From positions 714,823 to 725,010 of the forward strand of contig FN648069.1 in the NCBI GenBank assembly GCA_000310025.1: a stretch of DNA of 10,188 bases. The letters are read 5' to 3'. The position numbers and the translations under genes were made by a program. Below the pieces are notes generated by a model. The model was not told where the DNA came from and ran no database searches. It saw only the letters and a list, made by a program, of their open reading frames with translations. Below, in pieces: positions 1-7,053 of the stretch (its first letter is position 1; every line of letters starts with the position of its first letter). The stretch is from Ectocarpus siliculosus. Taxonomy: Eukaryota; Sar; Phaeophyceae; Ectocarpales; Ectocarpaceae.

Positions 1-61
1 CGGCTTTGCAGGCATGCGAGGTCAATGGTCGAACCACTACGGCATGCACGGCTATGAGTAC

Positions 62-80
62 CCACACACACACACACCCC
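62..80. repeat. (CA)n microsatellite in the intron at the left edge
   Basis: CACACACACACAC run followed by C4. Bases 1-123 lie downstream of the exon 4 donor and are read as intron; nothing else is recognised there. Confidence 0.75.
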
Positions 81-123
81 TTTGCTAAACACTGCAGTCT
101 ACGGTGCGTGCACCCCCGCTCAC

Positions 124-321
124 CGCCAGCTCAGCAACCGTGGTCTTGGCCGCGTTCACAATTCTCTGGTTTTCCGCCCGCTGCTTGAGCTGCTCCTTGG
201 CCTCAGCGAACGCCGCCGACACCTTGTCCAGCTGTTCCTTCAGCTCCTTGGCGGTTTCCTTGGATCTAGCGATCTGTGCCTCGTACCGCACCACAGGCTC
301 CGGAAGGCTGTCCATGTACCC
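124..321 (-). CDS. Exon 4: coiled-coil segment
   Basis: 198 bases, phase 0 at both ends. It encodes residues 205-270, starting GYMDSLPEPVVRYEAQIARS and rich in Lys, Glu, Ala, Gln and Leu, typical of a coiled coil. The donor GAGCTGGCG|GTGAGC (GT at 123-122) is strong. The acceptor is weak: nine A then G|GGGTAC (AG at 323-322). It is chosen because it is the only AG between the in-frame stop at 333-331 and the coding sequence that matches the phase of exon 3; the other AG (309-308) is phase 2. Alternatives are that the ATG at 315-313 starts a separate transcript, or that a small exon between 1427 and 322 was missed. Confidence 0.68.
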
Positions 322-3300
322 CTTTTTTTTTCAGTCCCCCCGGGAGTTCCATCCAGAGTTGGCGTGAAAAAGTGTTTTGGGTGAAAGGGGGGGAGGAGGA
401 TTCGAAAGGGCGTCGAGACAACGTTATACGCGCAGTCGGGGTTCCAGAGTTGGCGTGAAAAACTGTTGGGTGAAAGGGGGGGAGGAGGATTCGAAAGGGC
501 ATTGAGACAACGTTATACGCGCAGTCGGGGTTCCAGAGTTGGCGTGAAAAAGTGTTGGGTGAAAGGGGGGGAGGAGGATTCGAAAGGGCGTTGAGACAAC
601 GTTATACGCGCAGTCGGGGTTCCAGAGGCGGGAATAAAGTGTTGGGTGAAAACGGGGGGCGTACTCATATTTGCAAGCCCTAACTGGTCGGCCAATGACC
701 ACGCGTCCTCGAGAATGGAGCATTCTAGGCAGAGGGTTGAGAGAAAGATTCGAACAAAAGTAGAAAGAAACGTTGGGAGATCATTACACGCGCAGCTGGG
801 GTTCCAGAGTTGGCAAAAAGAGTCGAAGGTGAAGACGGGGGTGAAGGGAAGAATAAGATTCGAATCATTCCAAAAGGGGTGGATGGAGCGAGAACGTTCG
901 TTGCACACGCCTCTTCGTGAGCAGTCTGCCTGCCTCTAGCATTAGGCTTTACACGGTGACAGCCAAGTATTCTACATCTCTCCTCATCCTCGAGAAGACA
1001 ATAATGGAGTATCCAGCAGATGGCATTCACTCAATGCTCGTTGTACTGTACACAAGTCAAGTTTCTTCCTCCGAGAATCGTATCGAAACGTACGTAGTCT
1101 CTCTGTGTCATGTAATGTTCGACTTGTTGCTCTATTCATGATAAAACTACTGCTGTATCGGTAAACGGACTTAAGCGTGCGTGTGTGTGTGTTTGTCCCA
1201 TCTATCCATTCTGGCTGCCAGTGTTCACTCCTCTCGGTGTCCAAGTTTGGCGTATCAGCCGGGGTCACAGGAGATTCTATACATTTTACCACGTTTCCTC
1301 CAGCGGTGGTACATACAGCATGTGGTGTACGAATTGTACGAATTACTTGACACAATTTCTAGAATCTCTAGAATCTCTAGAATCGCGCCGCCGACAAAAA
1401 TAAATGAATTCGTAATGTCCCCCCCACCTTTGTCATGGCACCCGAGGTAAATTCCACCACCTCGAGGAACTCCTCTCCCACAGAGCTCGCCATCTTTGCC
1501 GGCACGTCTGTGCTCGCAGCTACGGTGCTGACCACTTCGAACGCGCCGAGGGCAAACTCGCCGAACTTCGCGGCCGATTGCCCAATCGTGCCCTCCTGCG
1601 CCAAAAGCCCTACCGCTGCCAGACAGCCTGCGAAAAAAAAAGACGATTGGTGGAGTTTTATTGGGTGTGCGAGGCAAGAAGAGGGACTATAATACGACGT
1701 TTCTCGGCGCCCGCACGGCGGTGTAAGAAGCATGATCTACGAGGGTGGAGATTTCTTCGAATGTTCGGAAATAATTTATTTTCGGCGAGAGAGCCCTTTC
1801 CGAACATCTTGCTTGGTGGTCCCGAAAGCTCCACGAGCTCCCAGCAGGTTGCACAAGATACCGTACCCCCTGGATGGATGGTAATGCTCCATTACTCCAC
1901 GACAAAAAAGAAAAAATGCCACAGCAGCCAAAAGGATGTGTCTTCGGCAAGCCGTCGACGAGGCTGTTCCAACGCCGCCATTTTCGGCGGCACCGCACTA
2001 CTGCTGCAGAGTAGTTCAGCGTAGAAACCGGTGTAGGGGGGGTCATGTCTCATGCAACCTACGGTGCCCCCCAGAGACACCCAGCGCTGCTCCCGCCCAT
2101 GTCCCTAAAGAGAATCACTAACAGGCAACTTCTCGGCGGGAAAAATGTTCCGATATTTCTTGGTAGTCAAACCCGACGCTAACCTAACGTCCATTATAGT
2201 TGTAAAAGTCAACGAAGCGCATTGTCCGAAAAATGCTACTGGTAGTTTTTTTTATTGTTGCGTGTGAGCTGTCTTTGTGGGTGCGAAACGAAACAGATTC
2301 AAGGACGGTGCGGTGCTCAATACTATACTCGTTTTGCCTGCTCTTCCAGAGGCAACGAAGAGGAAAATTTCCGTCATGCACATACCGGTCGGCGCCAGAG
2401 TATGTAGTTCGGATGAACACACACATAGTCTATACGTGTACGAGTAATCAACAAATCAAGCAGGTACATCAGCACATTCGCTCACATTTAGCCAGCTACG
2501 ACAGATGCTGTTCCCCGTTTTGGGCAGGCGTGGCAGGAGGGGTGGGTGTAGAATGCCTCAGGGAGAGAAACAATCTGTCTGTGTGAGCACGGATTGGAGC
2601 TGATACCCAGCAGCAAACTCTGATTTGTTGTTGTTCGTTGATGTTGTCGTCTTCACATCAATAACCGTTCCGGTCTCCACTCAGTACCTTCCAACATCCG
2701 TCCTGGTCTACATGAAGCGCACGCCTTCCGTGGTCACAAGCCACCTACCCAAAAACCTGATTTAGAGTGAGCATAAAAAAACGAACACACCAACAAAAAG
2801 TGACCCGTGGTTTGTGGTTGTTTTCTGAAAGCACATCGCCGAAAAGAGAAAAAAAATACTAATTAAGGAATAATAAAAACACACACAGAAAGACTACATG
2901 TACCCATTCGAGATATACCCACAGTCGAACTAATCATACTGTAAATGAAGAGAAGAAAATCAGTTTACCTGCAAACATCCCTATCATGTCCAGCCCTAGG
3001 GAGTGCCCCAAGCTCCACCCCACGATCGCCCCCGTCGCCCCCGTCGCCGCCAGCACGCCCGCGTCCTTCCTCTTGTCAGCGGTGACCACCTCCACTTCTG
3101 CCGCGGGGTCCCCGTATTCCTCCGATTCCTCGTCCTCGCCGCTCATCTTCAGCGCTGATGATGCGGCCAGAGCCGCTCTGCGCCGGCTCATGCCGATGGC
3201 ACTCCCGCTACTGCTCCTGCTTCTGCTGCTGCTGCCATCGCTGTTAGGGTGGATATGGTTTGCGGGCAAAATTGAGGACTCTTTTACGCGACGCCGTTGG

Positions 3301-4338
3301 TTGTGTACGCATGCGCGCTGGTTGCCATTTATTCAGCGCACGGTCCCGGTGCAAGCGTAGGTATGCTAAAATAGGTGTAGCCTATATAACGCAGATGTTG
3401 ATGAAGCTCTGCGTAACATGTATTTAGCATCAAGTGTTGAATCTGTGGAATTTCGGGTGTTCGGGATAGGGTCTACGTAACTCCTGCCTCTGCTGTACTT
3501 CATGCTTAGATAGGCGTAATGCCTTCGCGGTAGGCAGCCCCACACACGTGCATGAGAGAACAGCACTAAAGACAAGAGCGTGTGCACCAGACACATGTTC
3601 CAGGAGGGAAGCCTCCTACTGGAAGATCTATTTCCAACAGATTCTAAGAGTGAAGAAAATGGTATGCAGGGCGGCGGTGACAATACCCCATGTGTCGGTG
3701 TGTGGTGTAGGACGAGAGAGAGATGTGTGGCGGCGGTACAACTGCAATCCTTCTTGACGGAAGCATGCGCGCACACAGCACACGGGCGGTGTGCAGAAAT
3801 TATTATTGTTCGATGACAACATGTGTGGAGTAGCCAAGGTTTTCCCGCATTTTTTTAGGCCCGTCCATCCATGTTGGTACAGCAGCAGCAGCAGCAGTCG
3901 GGGGGACGCTGCAAATTTGTGCGAAGCGGAGCGTGCCCCCAAGACTGCCGAACTAACAAGGCCACACGAGTCCTTGTGTCGCACAGGTCGGGTCCAACAA
4001 ATAACACGAGCTTGTGGGCTACTGCTGTAGGACCCCCTCACGCTGCTGAGCCTAACTTCATACTGCACACACGGGGTCGCAGGAGGAGCCAATTCTAGAT
4101 AGCTCCGAAGAAACATGACGTTCGTTGGAAACAGCGGTAGTAACCTAGTAACACTCCTTTGCTCTGCCCCTCTGGCGACTGCTATGCCCCGCCCGCACCT
4201 GTTTCTCTTGACTGCTGGCGTCGACAGCGGTACGCGCTTCGCAGACGATGCCTCGGGAATCGACGGTCCAACGAAAGCTTGCACTGATGGACTCAACCCC
4301 AGGACGACAACCCCCAGGGAGACTCGCCGACCCCGCAT
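124..4338 (-). CDS. Plastid-targeted Gly-rich membrane / coiled-coil protein, 4 exons visible, 3' end outside window
   Basis: Proposed multi-exon gene: exons 4338-4199, 3240-2969, 1627-1428 and 321-124, with introns of 958, 1341 and 1106 bases. Donor and acceptor phases agree at every junction (2/2, 1/1, 0/0), which supports one reading frame of at least 270 residues. Residues 1-21 form a signal peptide: basic RGRR, hydrophobic VSLGVVVLGL, then VQA. It is followed by FVGP, the A-F motif of stramenopile bipartite plastid presequences. Residues 22-80 are rich in Ser, Arg and Ala, like a transit peptide, ending near SRRRAALAASSALKMSG. Residues 82-100 are acidic. Residues 107-150 are Gly/Ala-rich and hydrophobic (GATGAIVGWSLGHSLG, then MFAGCLAAVGLLAQ) and probably insert in a membrane. 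About 215-270 is a charged coiled coil (KETAKELKEQL). I do not recognise the family. The protein continues past the left edge after donor GCG|GTGAGC. Plastid location is inferred from the presequence only. Confidence 0.7.
353..660. repeat. Minisatellite in intron 3 of the left gene, 3 full units of 89-91 bases plus a partial
   Basis: Units start at 353, 444 and 533, with a partial fourth at 622, each beginning CCAGAGTTGGCGTGAAAAA or a close variant and ending CGCGCAGTCGGGGTT. The three full units are nearly identical, differing by a few substitutions and one two-base length change in a T run. On the minus strand each unit is pyrimidine-rich (CCTCCTCCCCCCCTTTCACC) and lies directly upstream of exon 4. 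Confidence 0.93.
728..870. repeat. Diverged copies of the 353-660 repeat unit
   Basis: The sequence GCGCAGCTGGGGTTCCAGAGTTGGC (794-818) matches the unit junction of the neighbouring minisatellite. Scattered AGATTCGAA, CGTTGGGAGA and GTGAAG blocks on both sides follow the unit order with many changes. It looks like older, decayed units separated from the array by about 65 unrelated bases. Confidence 0.55.
1357..1383. repeat. Three tandem copies of a 9-base unit (TCTAGAATC)
   Basis: Three consecutive TCTAGAATC units lie in intron 3 of the left gene, about 45 bases inside its 5' end as transcribed. Each contains the palindrome TCTAGA. Confidence 0.85.
1428..1627 (-). CDS. Exon 3: second hydrophobic segment and amphipathic region
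   Basis: 200 bases, phase 1 in and phase 0 out. The acceptor is the best in the window: a run of nine T then CGCAG|GC (AG at 1629-1628). The donor is GACAAAG|GTGGGG (GT at 1427-1426). Residues 139-204 run from CLAAVGLLAQEGTIGQSAAK through FGEFALGAFEVV to VEFTSGAMTK. Joined to exon 2, this gives a continuous Gly-rich hydrophobic region across the splice site (DMIGMFAG-CLAAVGLLAQ), which supports the join. Confidence 0.8.
1761..1807. repeat. Inverted repeat (11-base perfect stem)
   Basis: ATGTTCGGAAA at 1761-1771 pairs with TTTCCGAACAT at 1797-1807 across a 25-base loop. It lies in intron 2 of the left gene, about 130 bases upstream of exon 3 as transcribed. Confidence 0.75.
1886..2020. mobile_element. 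Putative short MITE, copy 1 (diverged)
   Basis: The left end GCTCCATTACTCCACGAC and the reverse complement of the right end, GCTGAACTACTCTGCAGC, are imperfect inverted repeats. The interior (about 1947-1995, GTTCCAACGCCGCCATTTTC) matches the interior of 9473-9606 at roughly three of four bases. It includes a perfect six-pair hairpin GCCGCC-ATTTTC-GGCGGC. It lies in intron 2 of the left gene and has no coding capacity. No target duplication was recognised. Confidence 0.5.
2969..3240 (-). CDS. Exon 2: transit region, acidic linker and first Gly-rich hydrophobic segment
   Basis: 272 bases, entering in phase 2 and leaving in phase 1. The acceptor is ACCCTAACAG|CGATGG (AG at 3242-3241), preceded by a moderately pyrimidine-rich stretch. 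The donor is TTTGCAG|GTAAAC (GT at 2968-2967). It encodes residues 47-137: a Ser/Arg run, SRRRAALAASSALKMSG, the acidic GEDEESEEYGD, then VVTADKRKDAG and a Gly/Ala-rich hydrophobic stretch. An in-frame stop lies upstream (3335-3333) and no in-frame ATG occurs between it and the acceptor. This argues for an internal exon rather than a first exon, although ATG codons inside it (MSRRR, MSGED) are possible alternative starts. The acceptor is followed by a run of AGC codons that creates further in-phase AG sites. Confidence 0.75.
3880..3897. repeat. (CAG)6 trinucleotide repeat in intron 1 of the left gene
   Basis: Six CAG units after GTA. Read on the minus strand, they produce the poly-Leu run in a long open frame that I regard as intronic. 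Confidence 0.85.
4199..4338 (-). CDS. Exon 1: bipartite plastid presequence
   Basis: Codes for residues 1-46 plus two bases of the next codon (phase 2). The ATG at 4338-4336 is the first ATG in this frame; the frame is open further upstream but only from a TTG. The donor reads AAACAG|GTGCGGGC (GT at 4198-4197). The signal peptide with VQA|FVGPSIP is the strongest sign that this stretch is coding. The frame stays open far past the donor, down to about 3628, but that part loses protein-like character (poly-Leu from a CAG repeat, Cys-rich ending) and is read here as intron. Confidence 0.7.
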
Positions 4339-4642
4339 CTTCAATAGTCCTCGTTCGTCACGACTCACGTTCTTGCACAATCTACCTCCGAGCCCACTCG
4401 GCAGCACGCCCTTGGCTGGCACAAGGTGCAGATCGTGGGGCGCCCTAAGCCGTTCGCGCGTGTGTGAATGTCGCTCTCTCAAGCTCGGCTGCTGGGCTGG
4501 CGCCGGTCGCTGGTCGGTTGAAACATGGATCTAGGGGATTCCGCCGTTGTCAGAACGGTTCACATGGGGTGTGCTAACATCCCGCGCTAGAGATTTCGCG
4601 GAGCCACCAACTACACTGGCTCTCTCTGACGCGGATGATACG
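4339..4642. other. Presumed 5' flank of the left gene
   Basis: About 300 bases between the start codon of the left gene and the MULE-type element. No TATA box or clear initiator was recognised on the minus strand. The sequence is moderately GC-rich with GAGAGAG and ACACACG motifs. Confidence 0.4.
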
Positions 4643-4651
4643 ATTCTTGTT
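4643..4651 (+). repeat. Target-site duplication, left copy (ATTCTTGTT)
   Basis: Perfect match to 5419-5427, immediately outside the inverted-repeat ends. Confidence 0.88.
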
Positions 4652-4898
4652 GAGCAGTGGCCAAAATCGGGTACACCTGGTCAGAACACGGCCATAATCG
4701 GGTACCCCTACAAGACGCTGCTGGGAGCGACCGCATATGCCACCATCTGATTGGCCGGCGCCCGCCCCTACCCGGCCTTGGCCGTCTTTCCACCGGGTGC
4801 ACCCGATCTTGGCTACTCATCCCCCCGGAGGGGTACCCGGTTTTTCTTTCCCCTACCCGAAAATGTCTGGGCTGTTCGACCAAAACCCATGCACACAA
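4652..4898 (+). repeat. Left terminal inverted repeat of the MULE-type element
   Basis: Outer end GAGCAGTGGCC; inner end CCATGCACACAA. Inside the arm, 4660-4677 (GCCAAAATCGGGTACACC) is nearly the reverse complement of 4796-4813, and 4695-4707 pairs similarly with 4829-4843, so the arm can fold on itself. It contains a CCAAT-type ATTGG and GC-rich blocks around 4750-4770. Confidence 0.9.
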
Positions 4899-5085
4899 TC
4901 ACGGGTCGGACGCACACCACCGGCCCTCGTTTGTCACCAATGAGCAAGTAGCGGGAGGGAGAGAATATATCTAATTCTTAAATGAGTCCCGTGTGTGTCG
5001 CATCTCGTGAGGGAGGGATTCATCCAGCTCTTCTTCTCGATCATTTGCACAGACAGACCGCCAGCCGTTTCCCCCAAGGGAGACT

Positions 5086-5127
5086 GCCACCGCCGGCGGA
5101 GGGTCTGCCTCCGCCCGGCGGGCGGTC
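5086..5127. repeat. GC-rich hairpin inside the MULE-type element
   Basis: CACCGCCGGCGGAGGG is followed after a 4-base loop by CCTCCGCCCGGCGGGCGG, giving a strong imperfect stem in the central region between the arms. Confidence 0.6.
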
Positions 5128-5170
5128 AGAACGTCCGAATTTTCGAGGGCAGGGCGTTGCTGACGTGTAC

Positions 5171-5418
5171 TTGTGTGCATGGGTTTTGGTCGAACAGCCC
5201 AGACATTTTCCGGTAGGGGAAAGAAAAACCGGGTACCCCTGCCTCCAGGGGATGGGTAACCAAGATCGGGTGCACCCGGTGGAAAGACGGCCAAGGCCGG
5301 GTAGGGGCGGGCGCCGGCCAATCAGATGGTGGCATGCGGTCGCTCCCAGCAGCGTCTTGTAGGGGTACCCGATTATGGCCGTGTTCTGACCGGGTGTACC
5401 CGATTTTGGCCACTGCTC
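5171..5418 (-). repeat. Right terminal inverted repeat of the MULE-type element
   Basis: Reverse complement of the left arm, with about ten differences including a two-base length change (GCATGCC against GCATATGCC) and small changes around 5239-5262. The outer end is CCACTGCTC at 5418. Confidence 0.9.
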
Positions 5419-5427
5419 ATTCTTGTT
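5419..5427 (+). repeat. Target-site duplication, right copy (ATTCTTGTT)
   Basis: Perfect match to 4643-4651, immediately outside the right inverted-repeat end. Confidence 0.88.
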
Positions 5428-6570
5428 TCTTGTCTGACTGAGCTTCATGTCTCTTTTTATCTCTTGGCGCGTCCGGCTGTCCGTAAAGGGACAGGTGGCG
5501 CGGCCATGCGTGATACTTAATACATCTGCTCTTGCTTGTTCAAACGCCGTTTCAACTTTTGTCCGCAAATGCATGGGCCGGGGGAAGCATGTATGTCATG
5601 TGTATTTTGGGGAACTCGTCATTGTTGTTTCGGAAGCTGTGTCTGTTGTATGAAACCGTCGCTTGCCGTCGTGTGCAGATGTCATTGCCATACTGTATTG
5701 CTTACTCGTCCTGCTTTGGTCTTGCGTCTCTCCGAGCCACAGGGTCGCACGAAGAAGGATAAATAATGTACTCTGCGGTGCCCACATCATTTCTGTATCG
5801 CCAGAAAGAAGACGGATGCACAGCAGTTTCTTCCCTGATCATGTACAATACACCCAACAAACACAGCAGTAGACATCGCGAACATGGGAACAACAACCGG
5901 TAATTTACCCACTGTCAGTTACACGAAACACCGTGAAACGTGTCGGGACGAGATTTCGACATCTTCCACCTACATTATTAGCCGCAGCCTACCGGTACAC
6001 TAAGCGCGGTACAGCATAGGCCACCGGGGCGACCAGGCAAACTATGCTGGTTGGTACGAAATAATCTGGAGTGTGGCCAGTCAAGCTCAGACTACTCTAA
6101 GCGGACACAGACGCACTGGCAAGAGGTACCGTGAGAAACAAAGAAACATCATCGGGGTTTCCCACGCGATCCCCTACCGTCCAGTTTCACAGCTCAGAGC
6201 GATGAGCTGTGATGTCAGAGCCAGCAAACGATGAAAAATGAAAAACAGCATGTCGCCTGGTTGGACAGAGCGGAACGAAACTGAGCGGCAGAAGATATAT
6301 ATGCGATCGCCGTGACATCTATGTAGGTTATTCTTGTGCACGACCAACACCTTGTGCCACAGAAGCACCAGCAAAAATGCCGACCCTTGACGTAGGTACT
6401 CGTTTGAAAAGGCGGCAAAGCTGAGCAACCCCTCCGCCGTTCAGCGGGATTTGAACTTGGGTGGGCTACATCGCGGTCACGGCCCATGACTTGTCAAAAT
6501 AGCACGGGTTTAACATACACCCTTCACCAGCACATTGTTAAAACGTCAATACGTATCGAGCAAGCACGGA
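5428..6570. other. Intergenic region, no gene supported
   Basis: About 1.1 kb between the transposon and the E2 stop codon. Only short open frames without recognisable character are present on either strand. It should contain the 3' untranslated region of the E2 gene near 6570, but no polyadenylation signal was identified with confidence. Confidence 0.5.
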
Positions 6571-7053
6571 TCAGCTATGTCTGGGCTGATTCAGGAACAC
6601 GCTGGCAATAATCAAGGCCAAGGCGAGCAAGAACGGCTTGCTGGTCACCAGCCGCACCGTCCACGACAACCTACTCCGCCCCGTCAAGCCTCCCCTGCTC
6701 GCTGCCGCCGGCGCCTCCCCCACTCCCACCGCCACCCGTCCCTCTCGCCGAGCCCCCGCCGACCCATCATCCCCCGCACCCGCCTTCTTCCCCTTGTCGA
6801 AACCCTTTGGTATCGGAAACCTATCCTCCGGGAACGCGTGGTGGCAGCACCCGCAGGCGGCGCACACAAAGCTGCGCGACTTGACGGCCGCTTTTCGCTT
6901 CTGGGACGGCGTTGCGCCCCTGACGGCGCCGATCTCGACCGCGGCCTCCGTCATGTGGGCCACCAGCGCCGACACCAGTGATGCCACTGTCCAGGAAGGC
7001 TGCCAGGTCTCTTGGTGGTACTCGCTGGCGGAGAGACATATTCGCGAGCCGAC
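6571..7053 (-). CDS. UBE2J1: E2 exon 3 (active site, linker and tail anchor)
   Basis: 483 bases including the TGA stop at 6573-6571. The acceptor is TATGGCAAG|GTCGGC (AG at 7055-7054), phase 0. It encodes residues 89-248, with VGSRICLSAS supplying catalytic Cys94, ETWQPSW, the CAACGCCHH cluster, a low-complexity linker and the hydrophobic tail. The frame is open further upstream to 7221, but that part has no E2 similarity and is intron. A plus-strand frame over the same bases (6638-7207) is a shadow. Confidence 0.93.
   Translation of the reverse strand, partial: VGSRICLSASEYHQETWQPSWTVASLVSALVAHMTEAAVEIGAVRGATPSQKRKAAVKSRSFVCAACGCCHHAFPEDRFPIPKGFDKGKKAGAGDDGSAGARREGRVAVGVGEAPAAASRGGLTGRSRLSWTVRLVTSKPFLLALALIIASVFLNQPRHS

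Larger units (their letters stand above)
4652..5418. mobile_element. Non-autonomous Mutator-like (MULE-type) element with long terminal inverted repeats
   Basis: Left arm 4652-4898 and right arm 5171-5418 are inverted copies of about 247 bases, roughly 95% identical by eye. Both outer ends read GAGCAGTGGCCAAAATCGGG. The element is flanked by a perfect 9-base direct repeat, ATTCTTGTT, at 4643-4651 and 5419-5427. Long inverted repeats plus 9-base target duplications are characteristic of Mutator-like transposons. The 272-base centre holds no transposase, so this copy would need an enzyme encoded elsewhere. Few differences between the arms suggest a fairly recent insertion. Other superfamilies with 8-10 base duplications cannot be fully excluded. 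Confidence 0.85.

Noticed and set aside
104-367. Plus-strand frame and the plus-strand acceptor-like T9-CAG at 323-334
   Set aside because: The minus strand gives a typical coiled coil with a strong donor. The plus frame is a Ser/Ala/Cys-rich shadow.
353-660. CRISPR-like array
   Set aside because: The units are contiguous tandem copies with no unique spacers, in an intron of a eukaryotic gene.
3378-3390. TATA-like CCTATATAACG as a promoter
   Set aside because: It lies inside intron 1 of the left gene on the plus strand, with no supported plus-strand gene downstream.
3628-4482. 284-codon minus-strand open frame taken as one uninterrupted gene
   Set aside because: Only its middle part (4338-4199) has clear coding character. 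The start is a TTG, the later part is poly-Leu from a CAG repeat and Cys-rich, and a donor with matching phase links 4199 to exon 2.
4652-5418. Open frames of 95-177 codons inside the transposon
   Set aside because: They mirror one another across the two inverted arms and contain no transposase motifs; they follow from the arm sequence.
4652-5418. Helitron or hAT assignment of the inverted-repeat element
   Set aside because: Helitrons lack target duplications and long inverted repeats, and hAT elements give 8-base duplications; here the duplication is 9 bases.
6430-6490. tRNA-like fragment (GTTCAAATCCC on the minus strand)
   Set aside because: The T-loop-like string is present, but the T stem does not pair and no acceptor stem or anticodon arm could be built.
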